From: Sorangium cellulosum So0157-2
GTDB lineage: Bacteria; Myxococcota_A; Polyangia; Polyangiales; Polyangiaceae
Assembly: GCF_000418325.1 (NCBI RefSeq)
Contig: NC_021658.1
Span: 9,810,001 to 9,874,000 of the forward strand
Reading direction: 5' to 3'
Length of the DNA stretch: 64,000 nt
The notes under the pieces were generated by a model that saw only the letters and a list, made by a program, of their open reading frames with translations, searched no databases and was not told the DNA's origin. The position numbers and the translations under genes are program-made. The first letter of the stretch is position 1; each line of letters begins with the position of its first letter. Shown in pieces: positions 1 to 9,728 of this stretch.

Positions 1-425
1 GATTTTCCTGCGCGGGCGTGCCGCGCGCGGCGCGGCGGCCCGTCCCGGCGAGCGCGGAGAGGGCACGTCGACGACGGGGATGCTGCGAGCCGGGGCGCGC
101 TGGGTCGCTGCCAGCGGGGCGCTGGGCTGTCCGCGACAGTCGCTCTCGAGATCGAACTGCCCGTTGCGGTGAACGCGCCGGAGGCTCCGTCCCTCGGGCC
201 CGCCCCGCGCCCGCGAATGCCACGTGGCTTGTCACGCTCGACGCTTCTGCGCAAGCGCCGCGTCCGAGCGCACCGCGGGCGATCGGGAGACGACCTCACG
301 ACGGCCGAGCGCGTTTCGTGAAGGACGGGCGCGCCGACTCCGACAGGGCGTTGCGCCGCAGGAACCGCGAGCTCCCCGCGCGCCGGCCTCGCGCTCGAGC
401 CCGGCGCTGCACGACGGAGGCGCGA
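1..425. other. Window start with no supportable gene
   Basis: Extremely GC-rich sequence upstream of the 3' end of the BNR lipoprotein gene. Open frames cross it on both strands, but their translations are Arg/Ala/Pro-rich and low in complexity, as expected of antisense or random frames at this GC content. No start with a ribosome-binding site and no recognisable domain was seen. It may hold the end of a gene outside the window. Confidence 0.4.
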
Positions 426-2840
426 TCAGCGCTCGCGCTTGACGCGCATGCCCCCGCCGAAGCTGACCGTCCACACCTCGTCGAGGTCGTGCGGGTTCCA
501 GAACACCCGCACCGGCTGCTGGAACGAGTACCCGTCGTCGCGGAAGAACCGCGGCGCGTCGTCGTTGAGGTCCTCGGTGATCCAGAGCCCGTCCCGCTCG
601 GTCGTCATGTACATGCGGTCCGGGTCGCGCGGGTCGATCGCGCACGACTCGACGCGGACCTTGTCGCTGATGCGCTGCCAGGTCAAACCGCGGTCCCGGG
701 TGCGGTACAGCCCGCCGAAGAAGCGGTCGTCATGGCTGAACACCGTCACGTACCACGTGCTCTCGGTGCGGTCGTTCGGATCGATGACGACGTCTTTCGT
801 CCAGTAGTGCATCTCCGGCGAGGAGCGATCCTCCCACGCCGACGCGCCGGGCGGCAGGAGGAACACGCCCGCTCGATCGGTGAACGTCCGGGTGTTGCCG
901 GGCTGATGGCCGGAGTAGGTCGCGACGATGCTCCCGTCCTTCAGCACGTGGACGTTGAACGCGTGACCCTGCGTCCGCGGCGGGGCGGGGAGCGGCTCGG
1001 GCGCCGCGCCGGGCGCGCTCAGATCGAGGTGGACGATGCCGCCGGTCTGGCTATGGACGGTGCTCGCGTAGAGCTGGTCCGGATCGTTCGGATCGAGCGC
1101 CAGCCAGATGACGTTGCGCCCGAGATCGGCGACGAGCGACCACGTTGCGCCCTTGTCATGGGAGACCATGATTCCCCCTCTGGCCGGGCGTGCCTGCGTG
1201 CCGTCGATGCGGGCGTCGCGCATCCAGGGGCTCTGGTAGATGTCGTGGACGCTGCCGGTGGCCGCGTAGAGCGCTCCCGTGATCGGGTGCTGGACGGCGT
1301 GGTAGGTGGTGTTCAGGGTCAGGCCGTTCGCGCCGTCGCGAGCCCACGACCTGCCGCCATCCTCGCTGTAGGCGCTCCGGATGTCCGTGAGCGACGCGAA
1401 GATGGTGTCCTTGTCGGGGAAGGTCAGCCACCAGCCCGACGTCTGCTCGACGCCGCTCGTGCGGTAGAAGCGGGACTTCGGGGTATCCGCGCCCCTCCGG
1501 TTGTCGTCCGCCGGGTCCACGTACGCCTGCTGGAAGCTCTTCCCGCCGTCGTCGCTGACGTGGACGAACCCGAGATCGGTGATCGCCACCCGGCGGGAAT
1601 CCTCGGGCGACACCGAGAGGCCGAGCGCGTACTCGCCGAAGTCCCAGCCCATGTCGCCTCCGAACCCGCTCCAGCCCGTGGCGATGTTGGCGTTGTGATC
1701 GCTCCGGAACACGTGCCGCCAGCTGGCCCCGCCGTCGACCGTCTTCAGGACGATGGGCGCGAGCGTCTGGCGGTCGCCGCCGGCGGCGTACGCGACGCCG
1801 GGATCGTCCGCGGACGTGGCGACGAACGCGAGCTTGTCGCTCGGTCCGAGCCCGTTCGTCGCGGGGATCCAGCGCCGCTCCCCGAGCTTGAGCCGGTAGA
1901 GGCCGGCGTAAGCGTCGAGCTCCCCGCCGGTCGTGTTCGCGGTGACGAGGGGGTTGCCGGCGCTGTCGGCGGCGGAGAAGGTGACCGCGAAGAAGCGGGC
2001 CCGCCTGCCGTGCCCGGCCCCCGCGAACGAGACGATCTTCTCGCCCTGGGGGAGGCCGCCGATCGAGGTGTCGAGCGCGAAGCTCGCGCCGCCGTTGCGC
2101 GAGACGAGCAGCCCGTCGCTCGTGCCGGCGTAGATGTCGTCGCCGTCCCAGTGCACGCCGCCGACCCGGAGGCCGCCCGGCCAGTCCGTCGTGTGGACCA
2201 GGTGGAAGCTGCGGCCGCCGTCGCGCGAAGCGTAGAGCTGGCGCGTGTCCGAGACGAGCAGCCGCTCGGTGTCGCAGGGGTCCACGAACAGGTAGTGGGC
2301 GTCTCCGGGCGCCCCCGGGGTGGTGACGGGCGCCTCCCACGTCGCTCCCCCGTCGGTGCTCTTGGCCAGCGTGGCCGCGTCGAAAATGACGTTCTCGGGG
2401 CCTTTGTAGGTCACGGCGTAGAGGACATCCGGGTCGGCGGTGAACCGGAACTGCGAGAGGACGCCGCCCTGGATGTTGCGGAAGTCGAGGTTCGTCCATT
2501 TCCTGCCGAAATCCCTCGTGCGGTACACGCCCCGCATGTCGCTGGCCATGAAGATCTCGCGGCCGTCGTGGGGGTTGATCGACGGCGAGAAGAGGGCTCC
2601 TCCGCCGCCCACGCCGCGCGATCGCCACCGGCCGCGCGCGCCGCCGCTCCCGTGCCCGTGATGGCGGCGCTCCTCCGTCCGATCGGCGCCGAGCGCGGAC
2701 GACGCGAGGCGGGCGCTCCCCAGGGCCGCCGGCTCGCCGGTCGATACCTCGGCGCAGCCTCCCGCGAGCAGCCCTGCGCCGACGGCCAGCAAGCTCGTCA
2801 TCCTCCTGATGCACGCGACGGCGCCAACCTCGATGCTCAT
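426..2840 (-). CDS. BNR/sortilin-type (GH74-like) secreted glycosidase lipoprotein
   Basis: A secreted lipoprotein of about 804 residues. The start at 2840 is preceded by AAGGAGAGAGC and gives a signal peptide ending in lipobox LLAGGC (Cys29); an upstream in-frame start lacks these. The mature part has repeated BNR/Asp-box units such as STDGGATWEAP, SRDGGRSF and SEDGGRSWARD, typical of seven-bladed propellers of sortilin-like and GH74 xyloglucanase-like proteins. The N-terminal block SPSINPHDGREIFMASDMRG resembles GH74-type enzymes. It is divergent from two pectate lyases and a GH43, so a role in plant-polysaccharide breakdown is inferred. Catalytic residues were not identified, so a non-enzymatic binding role is possible. 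Confidence 0.8.
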   Translation of the reverse strand: MSIEVGAVACIRRMTSLLAVGAGLLAGGCAEVSTGEPAALGSARLASSALGADRTEERRHHGHGSGGARGRWRSRGVGGGGALFSPSINPHDGREIFMASDMRGVYRTRDFGRKWTNLDFRNIQGGVLSQFRFTADPDVLYAVTYKGPENVIFDAATLAKSTDGGATWEAPVTTPGAPGDAHYLFVDPCDTERLLVSDTRQLYASRDGGRSFHLVHTTDWPGGLRVGGVHWDGDDIYAGTSDGLLVSRNGGASFALDTSIGGLPQGEKIVSFAGAGHGRRARFFAVTFSAADSAGNPLVTANTTGGELDAYAGLYRLKLGERRWIPATNGLGPSDKLAFVATSADDPGVAYAAGGDRQTLAPIVLKTVDGGASWRHVFRSDHNANIATGWSGFGGDMGWDFGEYALGLSVSPEDSRRVAITDLGFVHVSDDGGKSFQQAYVDPADDNRRGADTPKSRFYRTSGVEQTSGWWLTFPDKDTIFASLTDIRSAYSEDGGRSWARDGANGLTLNTTYHAVQHPITGALYAATGSVHDIYQSPWMRDARIDGTQARPARGGIMVSHDKGATWSLVADLGRNVIWLALDPNDPDQLYASTVHSQTGGIVHLDLSAPGAAPEPLPAPPRTQGHAFNVHVLKDGSIVATYSGHQPGNTRTFTDRAGVFLLPPGASAWEDRSSPEMHYWTKDVVIDPNDRTESTWYVTVFSHDDRFFGGLYRTRDRGLTWQRISDKVRVESCAIDPRDPDRMYMTTERDGLWITEDLNDDAPRFFRDDGYSFQQPVRVFWNPHDLDEVWTVSFGGGMRVKRER

Positions 2841-3238
2841 GCTCTCTCCTTCCGTGCGGACGTCCCGAGATTCACCAGCCCCCGGGACAGGAACCTGGCG
2901 CATAGGCTCCTTGCGCTCGCGATGCGACGATGAGCGCAGGACGCAATTCGACGAGCACATCACAGGATCTCGACAGAGTGAATCCCATCGACCGTCGCAA
3001 TCGTGCGCAGGGGCGCCGGCGACGAATGTGTGCAGCCGTGTCGACCCACGCACCGACGGGTCCGTGTGTCAACTTCCGGTTGACACCGTGTACAACACCA
3101 TTTGACGGTGGTGACTAGATCTTTCGGCGGAGAATGGCGAAGGGCGGGCCATGGTGAAACATTACAGCAGAGGCGCGCGTTCAGGTCATCGCGCGGGCTG
3201 CGCTCCGTGGCCCGATCATTGCTGATGCGCGAGGTCCT
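2841..3238. promoter_or_regulatory. Divergent promoter region with a perfect palindrome
   Basis: The 398-bp region separates the minus-strand BNR gene from the plus-strand pectate lyases. At 3066-3086 it holds GTGTCAAC-TTCCG-GTTGACAC, a perfect 8-bp inverted repeat with a 5-base spacer. The right arm contains TTGACA (3080-3085), a -35-like hexamer reading towards the pectate lyase. The symmetry and position suggest a repressor operator for the polysaccharide genes. The regulator is not in the window. Confidence 0.5.
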
Positions 3239-4972
3239 ATGCAACACCGGGTCCTGTTCACGCGCACCATGTCTCTGCGCGCGCTTTCTCTTGCGGCGCT
3301 GATGGCCGCCCTTCCCGCCTGCGGTGACGCCACGACGGGCTCCAGCTCCGGTGGCTCCTCGTCCAGCGGCTCAAGCGCGTCGGCCGGCGGCGCCGGTGCC
3401 TCGTCCAGCAGCTCCAGCGCGCCGGCCGGCGGCTCCGGCGCCTCGTCCAGCGGCTCCAGCGCGTCGGCCGGCGGCGCCGGGCCCTCGTCCAGCAGCTCCA
3501 GCGCTTCGTCGGGCGGCGAGAGCTCATCCTCCGGCGGTCCCGGCGATCCCGGAACCTCCGCGGACTGCATCGACCTGGTGACCAACCCGGACATCAACTG
3601 GCGCGAGTCGTCCTTGAAGAGCGATCAGGAGATCGTTCGGTGCCTGGCGGAGACCCTGGGGCGGCCGGTGGGGTACGGGGAAAAAGCCCTGGGCGGCTTC
3701 GACCCGAGCGGCAACAGCCGCCTGACGGTGATCACCACCCGCTCCGATGTCTCGGTGGAGCAGCAGATCTACGACGCCGTCACCAGCGACGAGCACAACT
3801 GGGTGGTGTTCGACAAGGACGATTTCAAGAGCGATCGCGACATCGCCATGTACCGCCTGAAATGCGGCGAGCCCGCGGTCCTGGCCAAGCTGGGCGCCAC
3901 CGAGCAGCAGTGCGTCAATTACCAGGAGTGGTGCAGCGCCAAAGGCGTGCCGGCGGCCGCCTGCGAACATCAGTTCTTCAACGTCGCCCTGAACGACGCG
4001 AGCCTGCCCATCCGCAACGTGGTGATCGGCTCCAACACCACCATCGATGGTCGCATGAGCCGCGCGGCCTTTCGCTTCAGCGGCTTCGCCATCGGCCGCG
4101 ACAGCACCGGCACGCCGACCCAGACCGCCGAGAGCGTGATCCTCACCCACCTGAGCTTCAAGGGCGCCGGTCACGTGGAAGACCACGGCCTGGACCCGGA
4201 CATGATCCGCTCCACCGGCGCGTCCCACGACATCTGGATCCACAAGAACAGCTTCAGCTTCACCGGGGATTCCGCCTTCGACGTGAAGGTCGGCGCCCAC
4301 GACATCACCATGTCGTTCAACCGCGTCCTCGACGTGAAGCGGGCCACCCTGCACGGCTCCAGCGACGACCACACCATCGACGCTCAGATCACGACCACCA
4401 TGCACCACAACGCGTTCATCACCAGCGCGCCGTTCTACGACGAAGGCCGCGGCACGGCCCGGAGGGTGCCCCTGTTGCGCCGCGGCTCCTCGCACATGTT
4501 CAACAACGTGTTCATGAACTACTACAAGGACTTCGCCAGCGTGCGGGTAGGCGGCACCCTGCTGTTCGAAGACAACGTCTTTCTGGGCGGAACCCCCGTC
4601 CAGAGTGAGAAGAGCGATCGGGGCGCCGCCTTCGACGAGTGGACGACGAAGCGGCTCTCGAACAACGTCGTGGACGACGGCAATTTCACCGCCACCGGCT
4701 CGTTCGCCTGGTTCTCCGATGACGAGTGCGTCATCGACCCGACCTACGAAGCCGCGGTCCCGGGCGGCGGCGGCGCGGCGCGGGATCTCTCCCAGGATTA
4801 CTCGGAGGAATCGCGCGCGCTGATCGGCATGCACAAGCTCCGCGCCGGCCAAGACTTGGTGGATTACGTCAACGCGACCGCGGGCAAAGACGGCGCCGTG
4901 CCGTTCAACTCGCCTCTCTCCGAGGGGCGCGACGCCATCCTCGCGCTGCCCCACGAGGCCTGCATTCGCTAG
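3239..4972 (+). CDS. Pectate lyase, polysaccharide lyase family 1, lipoprotein
   Basis: A secreted enzyme predicted to cleave pectate by beta-elimination. The start at 3239 follows GAGGTCCT; an alternative Met lies 10 codons later. The signal peptide ends in lipobox LPAC (about residue 28), and a Ser/Gly/Ala linker of about 70 residues follows. The catalytic domain (about residues 110-577) shows PL1 parallel beta-helix blocks: DIWIHKNSFS, TTTMHHNAFI, then RRVPLLRRGSSHMFNNVFMN, which match the usual vWIdH / THHN / R.PrvR.G..Hv.NN pattern. It is the first gene of a plus-strand run with a PL10 lyase and a GH43. The calcium-binding Asp residues were not mapped. Confidence 0.88.
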   Translation: MQHRVLFTRTMSLRALSLAALMAALPACGDATTGSSSGGSSSSGSSASAGGAGASSSSSSAPAGGSGASSSGSSASAGGAGPSSSSSSASSGGESSSSGGPGDPGTSADCIDLVTNPDINWRESSLKSDQEIVRCLAETLGRPVGYGEKALGGFDPSGNSRLTVITTRSDVSVEQQIYDAVTSDEHNWVVFDKDDFKSDRDIAMYRLKCGEPAVLAKLGATEQQCVNYQEWCSAKGVPAAACEHQFFNVALNDASLPIRNVVIGSNTTIDGRMSRAAFRFSGFAIGRDSTGTPTQTAESVILTHLSFKGAGHVEDHGLDPDMIRSTGASHDIWIHKNSFSFTGDSAFDVKVGAHDITMSFNRVLDVKRATLHGSSDDHTIDAQITTTMHHNAFITSAPFYDEGRGTARRVPLLRRGSSHMFNNVFMNYYKDFASVRVGGTLLFEDNVFLGGTPVQSEKSDRGAAFDEWTTKRLSNNVVDDGNFTATGSFAWFSDDECVIDPTYEAAVPGGGGAARDLSQDYSEESRALIGMHKLRAGQDLVDYVNATAGKDGAVPFNSPLSEGRDAILALPHEACIR

Positions 4973-5080
4973 AGTTGTCGGCTGCTCGGCGGCGCTCGCC
5001 CGGCGATGAGCATCGCAGCGCAACTCCGCACCACCGCCGTCACGGGTGAACAGACACGCTCTTCTTCACGCAGGATGACC

Positions 5081-6484
5081 ATGAATCACGCATCTCGTTC
5101 CTTGTCCATGCTGATCACGTGGGGCTTGCTCCTCGGCTTCGGAATCAACGGCTGCTCGAGCGACCGGCCATCGGAGGCGGGAGACACAGAAGCTCAAACG
5201 TCCTCCGGCGCGAGCGCGGGGGCAGGCTCCGGCGAGGGCGGGTCCACCGCCAGCGCCACCGCGACGGCTGGCTCGGGCGGCGCGAGCGCAGGGGCAGGCT
5301 CCGGCGAGGGCGGGTCCACCGCCAGCGCCGCCGCGACGTCTGGCTCGGGCGGCGCGAGCGCAGGGACAGGCTCCGGCGAGGGCGGGACCATGATGCCAGA
5401 CGAAGCGGTCACCCTCGATCAGACGGGGAACCCCATCTATGCAGAGCTAATGAACTACACGAGCTGGCTCAGCACCTCGGGCGACGCCGCAGCCAAGCTG
5501 GCCGCTGACAAAGCGCTGGCCGACAACATGCTCACCTGGCAGATGCCCCACGGAGGGTTCTACAAGAACAAGAAGGATATCTATCACGCCCCCTGGAACG
5601 GCACCGATGCCCGCTCCGGTTGGTCCGGTGAGGACGATGTCGAGCTGGGGACCATCGACAACGACGCGACGGTGACCGAGCTCTTGTTCCTGGCCGACGT
5701 CTACCGCCGGAGCGGCGACGCCAGGTACCGGGATGGGGCCCGTAAGGCCCTCGATTTCCTGCTGACGATGCAATACCGCTCGGGCGGGTTTCCCCAGGTC
5801 TATCCCGCCCGCGCAGGCTCATCCAGCTATTCGAACTACGTCACCTTCAACGACAACGCGATGGCGCGGGTGATGATCCTCCTCGACCAGATCGCGAAGG
5901 TTGCGGATCCGCTGGGCGGCGACCTGTTCACCGATGCCCAGCGCAGCAGCGCCGCCGCGGCCGTCGCCCAGGGGATCGACTTCATCCTCAAGGCGCAGAT
6001 CCTCCAGGCTGGGGTCAAGACGGTGTGGTGCGCACAGCACGATCCCGTCACGTACGAGCCCCGCGGCGGCCGCTCCTACGAGCTGGCGTCCAAGAGCGGC
6101 AAAGAATCGGCGGGGGTGATTGCCTTCCTGATGTCCCAACCCCAGGCGGCCGACGTCAAGGAGGCGGTACAGGCGGCCATCGCCTGGTACAAGAGCAGCG
6201 GCGTGAAGGTCGAAGACACGGCCTACGTGAAGCGTCCCTCCGGCAGCACCGACGACTCCTACAATCCGATCCAGGCCAAGGCAGGCAGCACCATGTGGTA
6301 CCGGTTCTACGACCTGGACCAGGATGTCGGATTCTTCAGCGGTCGCCTCCCCACCGACGATCCGCCGGGCGTGGGGAAGAAATACGACATCATGGAGATC
6401 GAGCCCGAGCGCCGCTACGGTTACGAGTGGGGAGGGAGCTACGGCACCAAGCTCTTCGCCTACAGCGACGCCGTGGGGTATTGA
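5081..6484 (+). CDS. Pectate lyase, polysaccharide lyase family 10, lipoprotein
   Basis: A secreted endo-pectate lyase of about 467 residues. The start at 5081 is chosen because CAGGA sits 5 bases upstream and a hydrophobic signal ending in GINGC (Cys25) follows. A linker contains three near-copies of a Gly/Ser/Ala unit (SAGAGSGEGGSTASA type). The (alpha/alpha)3 toroid domain starts near residue 115. It carries PL10 blocks LADNMLTWQMPHGGFYKNK, TIDNDATVTELLFLADVYR and GGFPQVYP followed by VTFNDNAMARVM. It lies 108 bp after the PL1 gene and 40 bp before the GH43 gene, so co-transcription is likely. Confidence 0.88.
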   Translation: MNHASRSLSMLITWGLLLGFGINGCSSDRPSEAGDTEAQTSSGASAGAGSGEGGSTASATATAGSGGASAGAGSGEGGSTASAAATSGSGGASAGTGSGEGGTMMPDEAVTLDQTGNPIYAELMNYTSWLSTSGDAAAKLAADKALADNMLTWQMPHGGFYKNKKDIYHAPWNGTDARSGWSGEDDVELGTIDNDATVTELLFLADVYRRSGDARYRDGARKALDFLLTMQYRSGGFPQVYPARAGSSSYSNYVTFNDNAMARVMILLDQIAKVADPLGGDLFTDAQRSSAAAAVAQGIDFILKAQILQAGVKTVWCAQHDPVTYEPRGGRSYELASKSGKESAGVIAFLMSQPQAADVKEAVQAAIAWYKSSGVKVEDTAYVKRPSGSTDDSYNPIQAKAGSTMWYRFYDLDQDVGFFSGRLPTDDPPGVGKKYDIMEIEPERRYGYEWGGSYGTKLFAYSDAVGY

Positions 6485-6524
6485 CCGCAACGCCTCGACA
6501 GGGATCCCTCCCGGAGAAAGACCA

Positions 6525-8207
6525 ATGTTCTGCAAGCCAAGCTCCTGGGCGTCGCGTATCGCCGGCGTGGGCTTCTGCTGCATGGGGCTGAGCGCCTGTT
6601 GCGGCGACGACTTGGAGGCGCCGCCATCGGAGCCCGCCGCCAACGAATCCGAGGCGCCGACCTGGGCGCGCGGCATCGAAGGCCAGCGAAAGGCCGATCT
6701 CGGCGATGGGTACTACCTGAACCCGATCATGCCGGGCGACCACCCCGACCCGACCATCATCAAGGAGGGCGCGGACTACTACATGACCTTTTCGAGCTTC
6801 GACGCCATCCCCGGCCTGGTGATCTGGCACTCGCAGGACCTGGTGAACTGGGAGCCCGTCGGCCCGGCCGTGACCACCCCGGTGGACTCGATCTGGGCGC
6901 CCGAGCTCACCAAGCACGGCGACACGTTCTACCTGTACTTCGTCACCAACAAGACGGACCCGGTCACCGGCGCGAAGACGAAGAAGTTCTACGTCATCAC
7001 GGCCGACGACATCCGCGGCCCATGGACGCCTCCGCTCGAAATCGTCGTGAAGAGGGAGGATGGCAGCAACGGCGCGAGCAGCGATCCAGGCCATATCGTC
7101 GGCGAAGACGGCAAGCGCTACATCTTCATGACCGGCGGCGCGCGCGTGCAGCTGAAGGACGACGGCCTGTCGGTCGCGGACGGCGAGGCCGGCATCCCGA
7201 AGATCGTGTATAACGGCTGGGAGTATCCCGAGGAGTGGGATGTGGAGAGCTTCTCGCAGGAGGGCCCGAAGATGCTCAAGCGCGGCGAGTACTACTACAT
7301 GGTGCTCGCGGAGGGCGGTACGGCGGGCCCGCCGACGGGTCACATGGTGGTCTCCGCGCGCTCCAGGTCGATCCATGGCCCCTGGGAGAACTCCCCCTAC
7401 AACCCGATCGTCCGCACGCAGAGCGCCGAGGAGAAGTGGTGGTCACGCGGCCATGCGACCTTGATCGAAGGGCCGGATCAGAAATGGTACATGGTATATC
7501 ACGGCTACGAGAACAGCTTCATGACCCTCGGCCGCCAGACGTTGCTCGAGCCCATCGAATGGACCGACGACGGCTGGTTCACGTCGGCAGGTCACGACGT
7601 CGGCAAGCCCATCCCCAAGCCCGCCGGTGGCAAGGCCGTGCCGCATGGCATCGCGTTCTCGGACAGCTTCACGCCGGAGAGGTTCGATCTGATCTGGAGC
7701 TTCTACCAGGCGGGCGCGGACGAGAAGAGCCGGCTCACCTTCGACGACGGTGCGCTGACCCTCGCGGCCAAGGGGAGCTCCCCGAAGGACACCACCCCGC
7801 TCATCATGAACGCGGGCGATCTGGCCTATCAGGTCGAAGTTCAGATGGACTGGGACGCGGACGCGCAAGCCGGCCTGATGCTGTTCTACAGCCAGCGGCT
7901 GTATGCCGGTCTCGCCTTCAACTCGACCGGTACGGTGATGCATCGCTACGGCCTGGAGCGCGACGGCAAGAAGATCGCCGACATCCAAGGCAACCGCGCG
8001 TTCATGCGCCTCGTCAACCGTCGGAACATCGTCACCATCTATACCAGCCCGGACAACGAGACCTGGACGAAGTACGGCGTGCAGATGGAAGTGTCCGGCT
8101 ACCACCAGAACGTCGGTTACGATTTCCAGGCGCTCCGGCCGGCTCTGTATGCCTCCGGCGAGGGCTCTGTGCGCTTCAGCAACTTCAAGTACACCGCGCT
8201 CCCGTGA
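6525..8207 (+). CDS. Glycoside hydrolase family 43 lipoprotein with C-terminal beta-sandwich
   Basis: Predicted arabinan/xylan-type side-chain hydrolase of about 560 residues. The start at 6525 has CGGAGAAAG upstream and a lipobox LSAC (Cys25). The N-terminal five-bladed propeller begins at DHPDPTIIKEGADYYMTFS, whose Asp is the expected catalytic base. SIWAPEL and the acid-Glu region SQEGPKMLKRGEYYYM follow. From about residue 385 a beta-sandwich (FSDSFTPERFDLIWSFYQ) resembles GH43 C-terminal/DUF1349 domains. With the two pectate lyases it would let the cell strip arabinose- or xylose-containing side chains while the backbone is cut. Substrate cannot be fixed from sequence alone. Confidence 0.87.
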   Translation: MFCKPSSWASRIAGVGFCCMGLSACCGDDLEAPPSEPAANESEAPTWARGIEGQRKADLGDGYYLNPIMPGDHPDPTIIKEGADYYMTFSSFDAIPGLVIWHSQDLVNWEPVGPAVTTPVDSIWAPELTKHGDTFYLYFVTNKTDPVTGAKTKKFYVITADDIRGPWTPPLEIVVKREDGSNGASSDPGHIVGEDGKRYIFMTGGARVQLKDDGLSVADGEAGIPKIVYNGWEYPEEWDVESFSQEGPKMLKRGEYYYMVLAEGGTAGPPTGHMVVSARSRSIHGPWENSPYNPIVRTQSAEEKWWSRGHATLIEGPDQKWYMVYHGYENSFMTLGRQTLLEPIEWTDDGWFTSAGHDVGKPIPKPAGGKAVPHGIAFSDSFTPERFDLIWSFYQAGADEKSRLTFDDGALTLAAKGSSPKDTTPLIMNAGDLAYQVEVQMDWDADAQAGLMLFYSQRLYAGLAFNSTGTVMHRYGLERDGKKIADIQGNRAFMRLVNRRNIVTIYTSPDNETWTKYGVQMEVSGYHQNVGYDFQALRPALYASGEGSVRFSNFKYTALP

Positions 8208-8372
8208 TCGCGCGCCGTCGAGCTGCACGTTCACCCGTGCAGGCCGGCGCGGGCGACGCCCAGCCGAGCGGGGCGCAGGCCGCGAGCAGCGCGTCCGGCG
8301 CGCGCCCGGCGCCGCGCGGCGCGGTTCGAGGCGGTCGGCCCGCCTTCGCCCCCGTGGTAGGATGCGGCGCGC

Positions 8373-9676
8373 ATGCGTACGTCACGCGGAAGGGCGCGAG
8401 CGCTGCTGTTTGCGATCGTGGCGCCGTGCGTCGCGCCCCTCGCTTCGAGCGCCGCGCGCGCCGACGATCGCCCCTTCGCCTTGCGATGGACGGCCCCCGC
8501 CGGCTGCCCCGAGGGCGCGGCGGTCGAGGCCGAGATCACCCGGCTCCTCGGAGACCAGAGCCCCGCTTCGAGCGGCGCGCTGCGGGCGGTGGGCGCGATC
8601 GCGCCCGCGGGCAGCGGTTTCGAGCTGCACATCGAGCTCTCGCGCGACGGATGGAGCAGCGCGCGGACCGTGCGCGGCGCGACGTGCCGCGCGCTCGCCG
8701 ACGCGGGGGCCCTCATCGTGGCGATGGCGATCGATCCGGAGGCCGCGGCGCGGTCGGGCACGGCAGCGACGGACGATCGTTCGATCGCCGGGGCGCGTCC
8801 CGCCAATCCCGCCCCGGAGCCCCCGGCCGCCGCGGCTCGAGCCGCCCAGCCCGCGCCGCGCGACGGAGCTCACGAACCGGCTCGTGGAAGAGGCCGACTT
8901 CGTCGAGGCGTTCGGGCACCCGCTGCCGGCCTTTGCCATCGGCGAGATCCTCGGCCTGGATCACGCGCTCCACGCCAAGTTCAAGCGCTGGGCCGACGAC
9001 ATCGTGTCGATCACGCCCCGCCGCGGCTCGAGCCGCCGAGCCCGCGCCGCCGCGGGTCCCGCCCAGGTCCGCGCCGCCGAGCGTGCCGCCCAGGTCCCCG
9101 CCCCCGACGCGGGCGCGCGCGCGGCCGACAGGCGGGTCGGTCGAGCGGGCTGCCCTGTTTCGCATCGGGCTCGGCGGCATGAGCGATCTGGGCACGATGC
9201 AGCGGATGAGCGGCGCCATCGAGCCCTGGGCGGGCGTCGTCGTCGGCCCCGCGCGGATCGAGGCCGGGGCCTCGTTCTGGCCCGGCAGAAGGGCGGAGTC
9301 CGCGGCCAGGCCCGGCACCGGCGGGACCATCGATCTCGTCGCCGGCTCGCTCACGGCGTGCGCCCTCTTGCCGCCCCTCGAGCGCGCCGTTCGCCCCGAT
9401 GTCGAGGTCGATGTGCCCTGCGCCGGCGTCGAGCTCGGGCGCATGCACGCCGAGGGGTACGGCGTGAGCGACCCAGGGGAAGGGAGCGGCGTGTGGGTCG
9501 CGTTACGCAGCGGCGCGGCGGCCTCCTGGGTCGTGGCGCCGTGGATGCGCCTCCGGCTCCGTCTCGAGGCGGTGGTGCCGCTCGAGCGCCCGCGCTTCGT
9601 GCTCGAAGGCGTCGGCGAGGTCCACGAGCCGAGCGTCGCGGCGCGGGCGGCCCTGGGGCTCGAGCTCGCGTTGTGA
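8373..9676 (+). pseudogene. Cell-envelope protein gene interrupted by a P450-derived insertion
   Basis: The gene starts at 8373 with a signal peptide (LLFAIVAPCVAPLASSAARA). It reads through WTAPAGCPEGAAVEAEITRL in one frame to about 8865. The C-terminal half (LFRIGLGGMSDLGTMQ to the stop at 9676) lies in another frame and looks like an outer-membrane beta-barrel-type domain. Between them sits a 191-bp segment bounded by 33-bp direct repeats. Removing 191 bp exactly restores one frame of about 370 codons, joining PEPPAAAARAA to EPAPPRVPPR. Such genes often sit before an ECF sigma factor and membrane partner, as here. The native function is unknown. The frame disruption is visible directly; loss of function is inferred. 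Confidence 0.75.
8827..9050 (+). repeat. 33-bp direct repeats flanking a cytochrome P450 gene fragment
   Basis: Copies at 8827-8859 and 9018-9050 match at 32 of 33 positions (core GCCGCGGCTCGAGCCGCC). The 158 bp between them encode, in a third frame (8866 to about 9015), some 50 residues that read as a cytochrome P450 segment: LVEEADFVEAFGHPLPAFAI, then GEILGLDHALHAKFKRWADD. This is the region before the I helix of bacterial class I P450s. No other part of a P450 gene is present. The arrangement suggests repair- or recombination-mediated capture of a gene piece. Confidence 0.75.
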
Positions 9677-9728
9677 CGGGCGCGGTCGTTTTCTTCACGG
9701 AATCGGCGCGCGCTGGCCATGGGCGAGA

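Noticed and set aside
2841..3053. Upstream start for the BNR lipoprotein
   Set aside because: The extension lacks a ribosome-binding site and would bury the signal peptide; ATG 2840 has a strong site and a lipobox follows.
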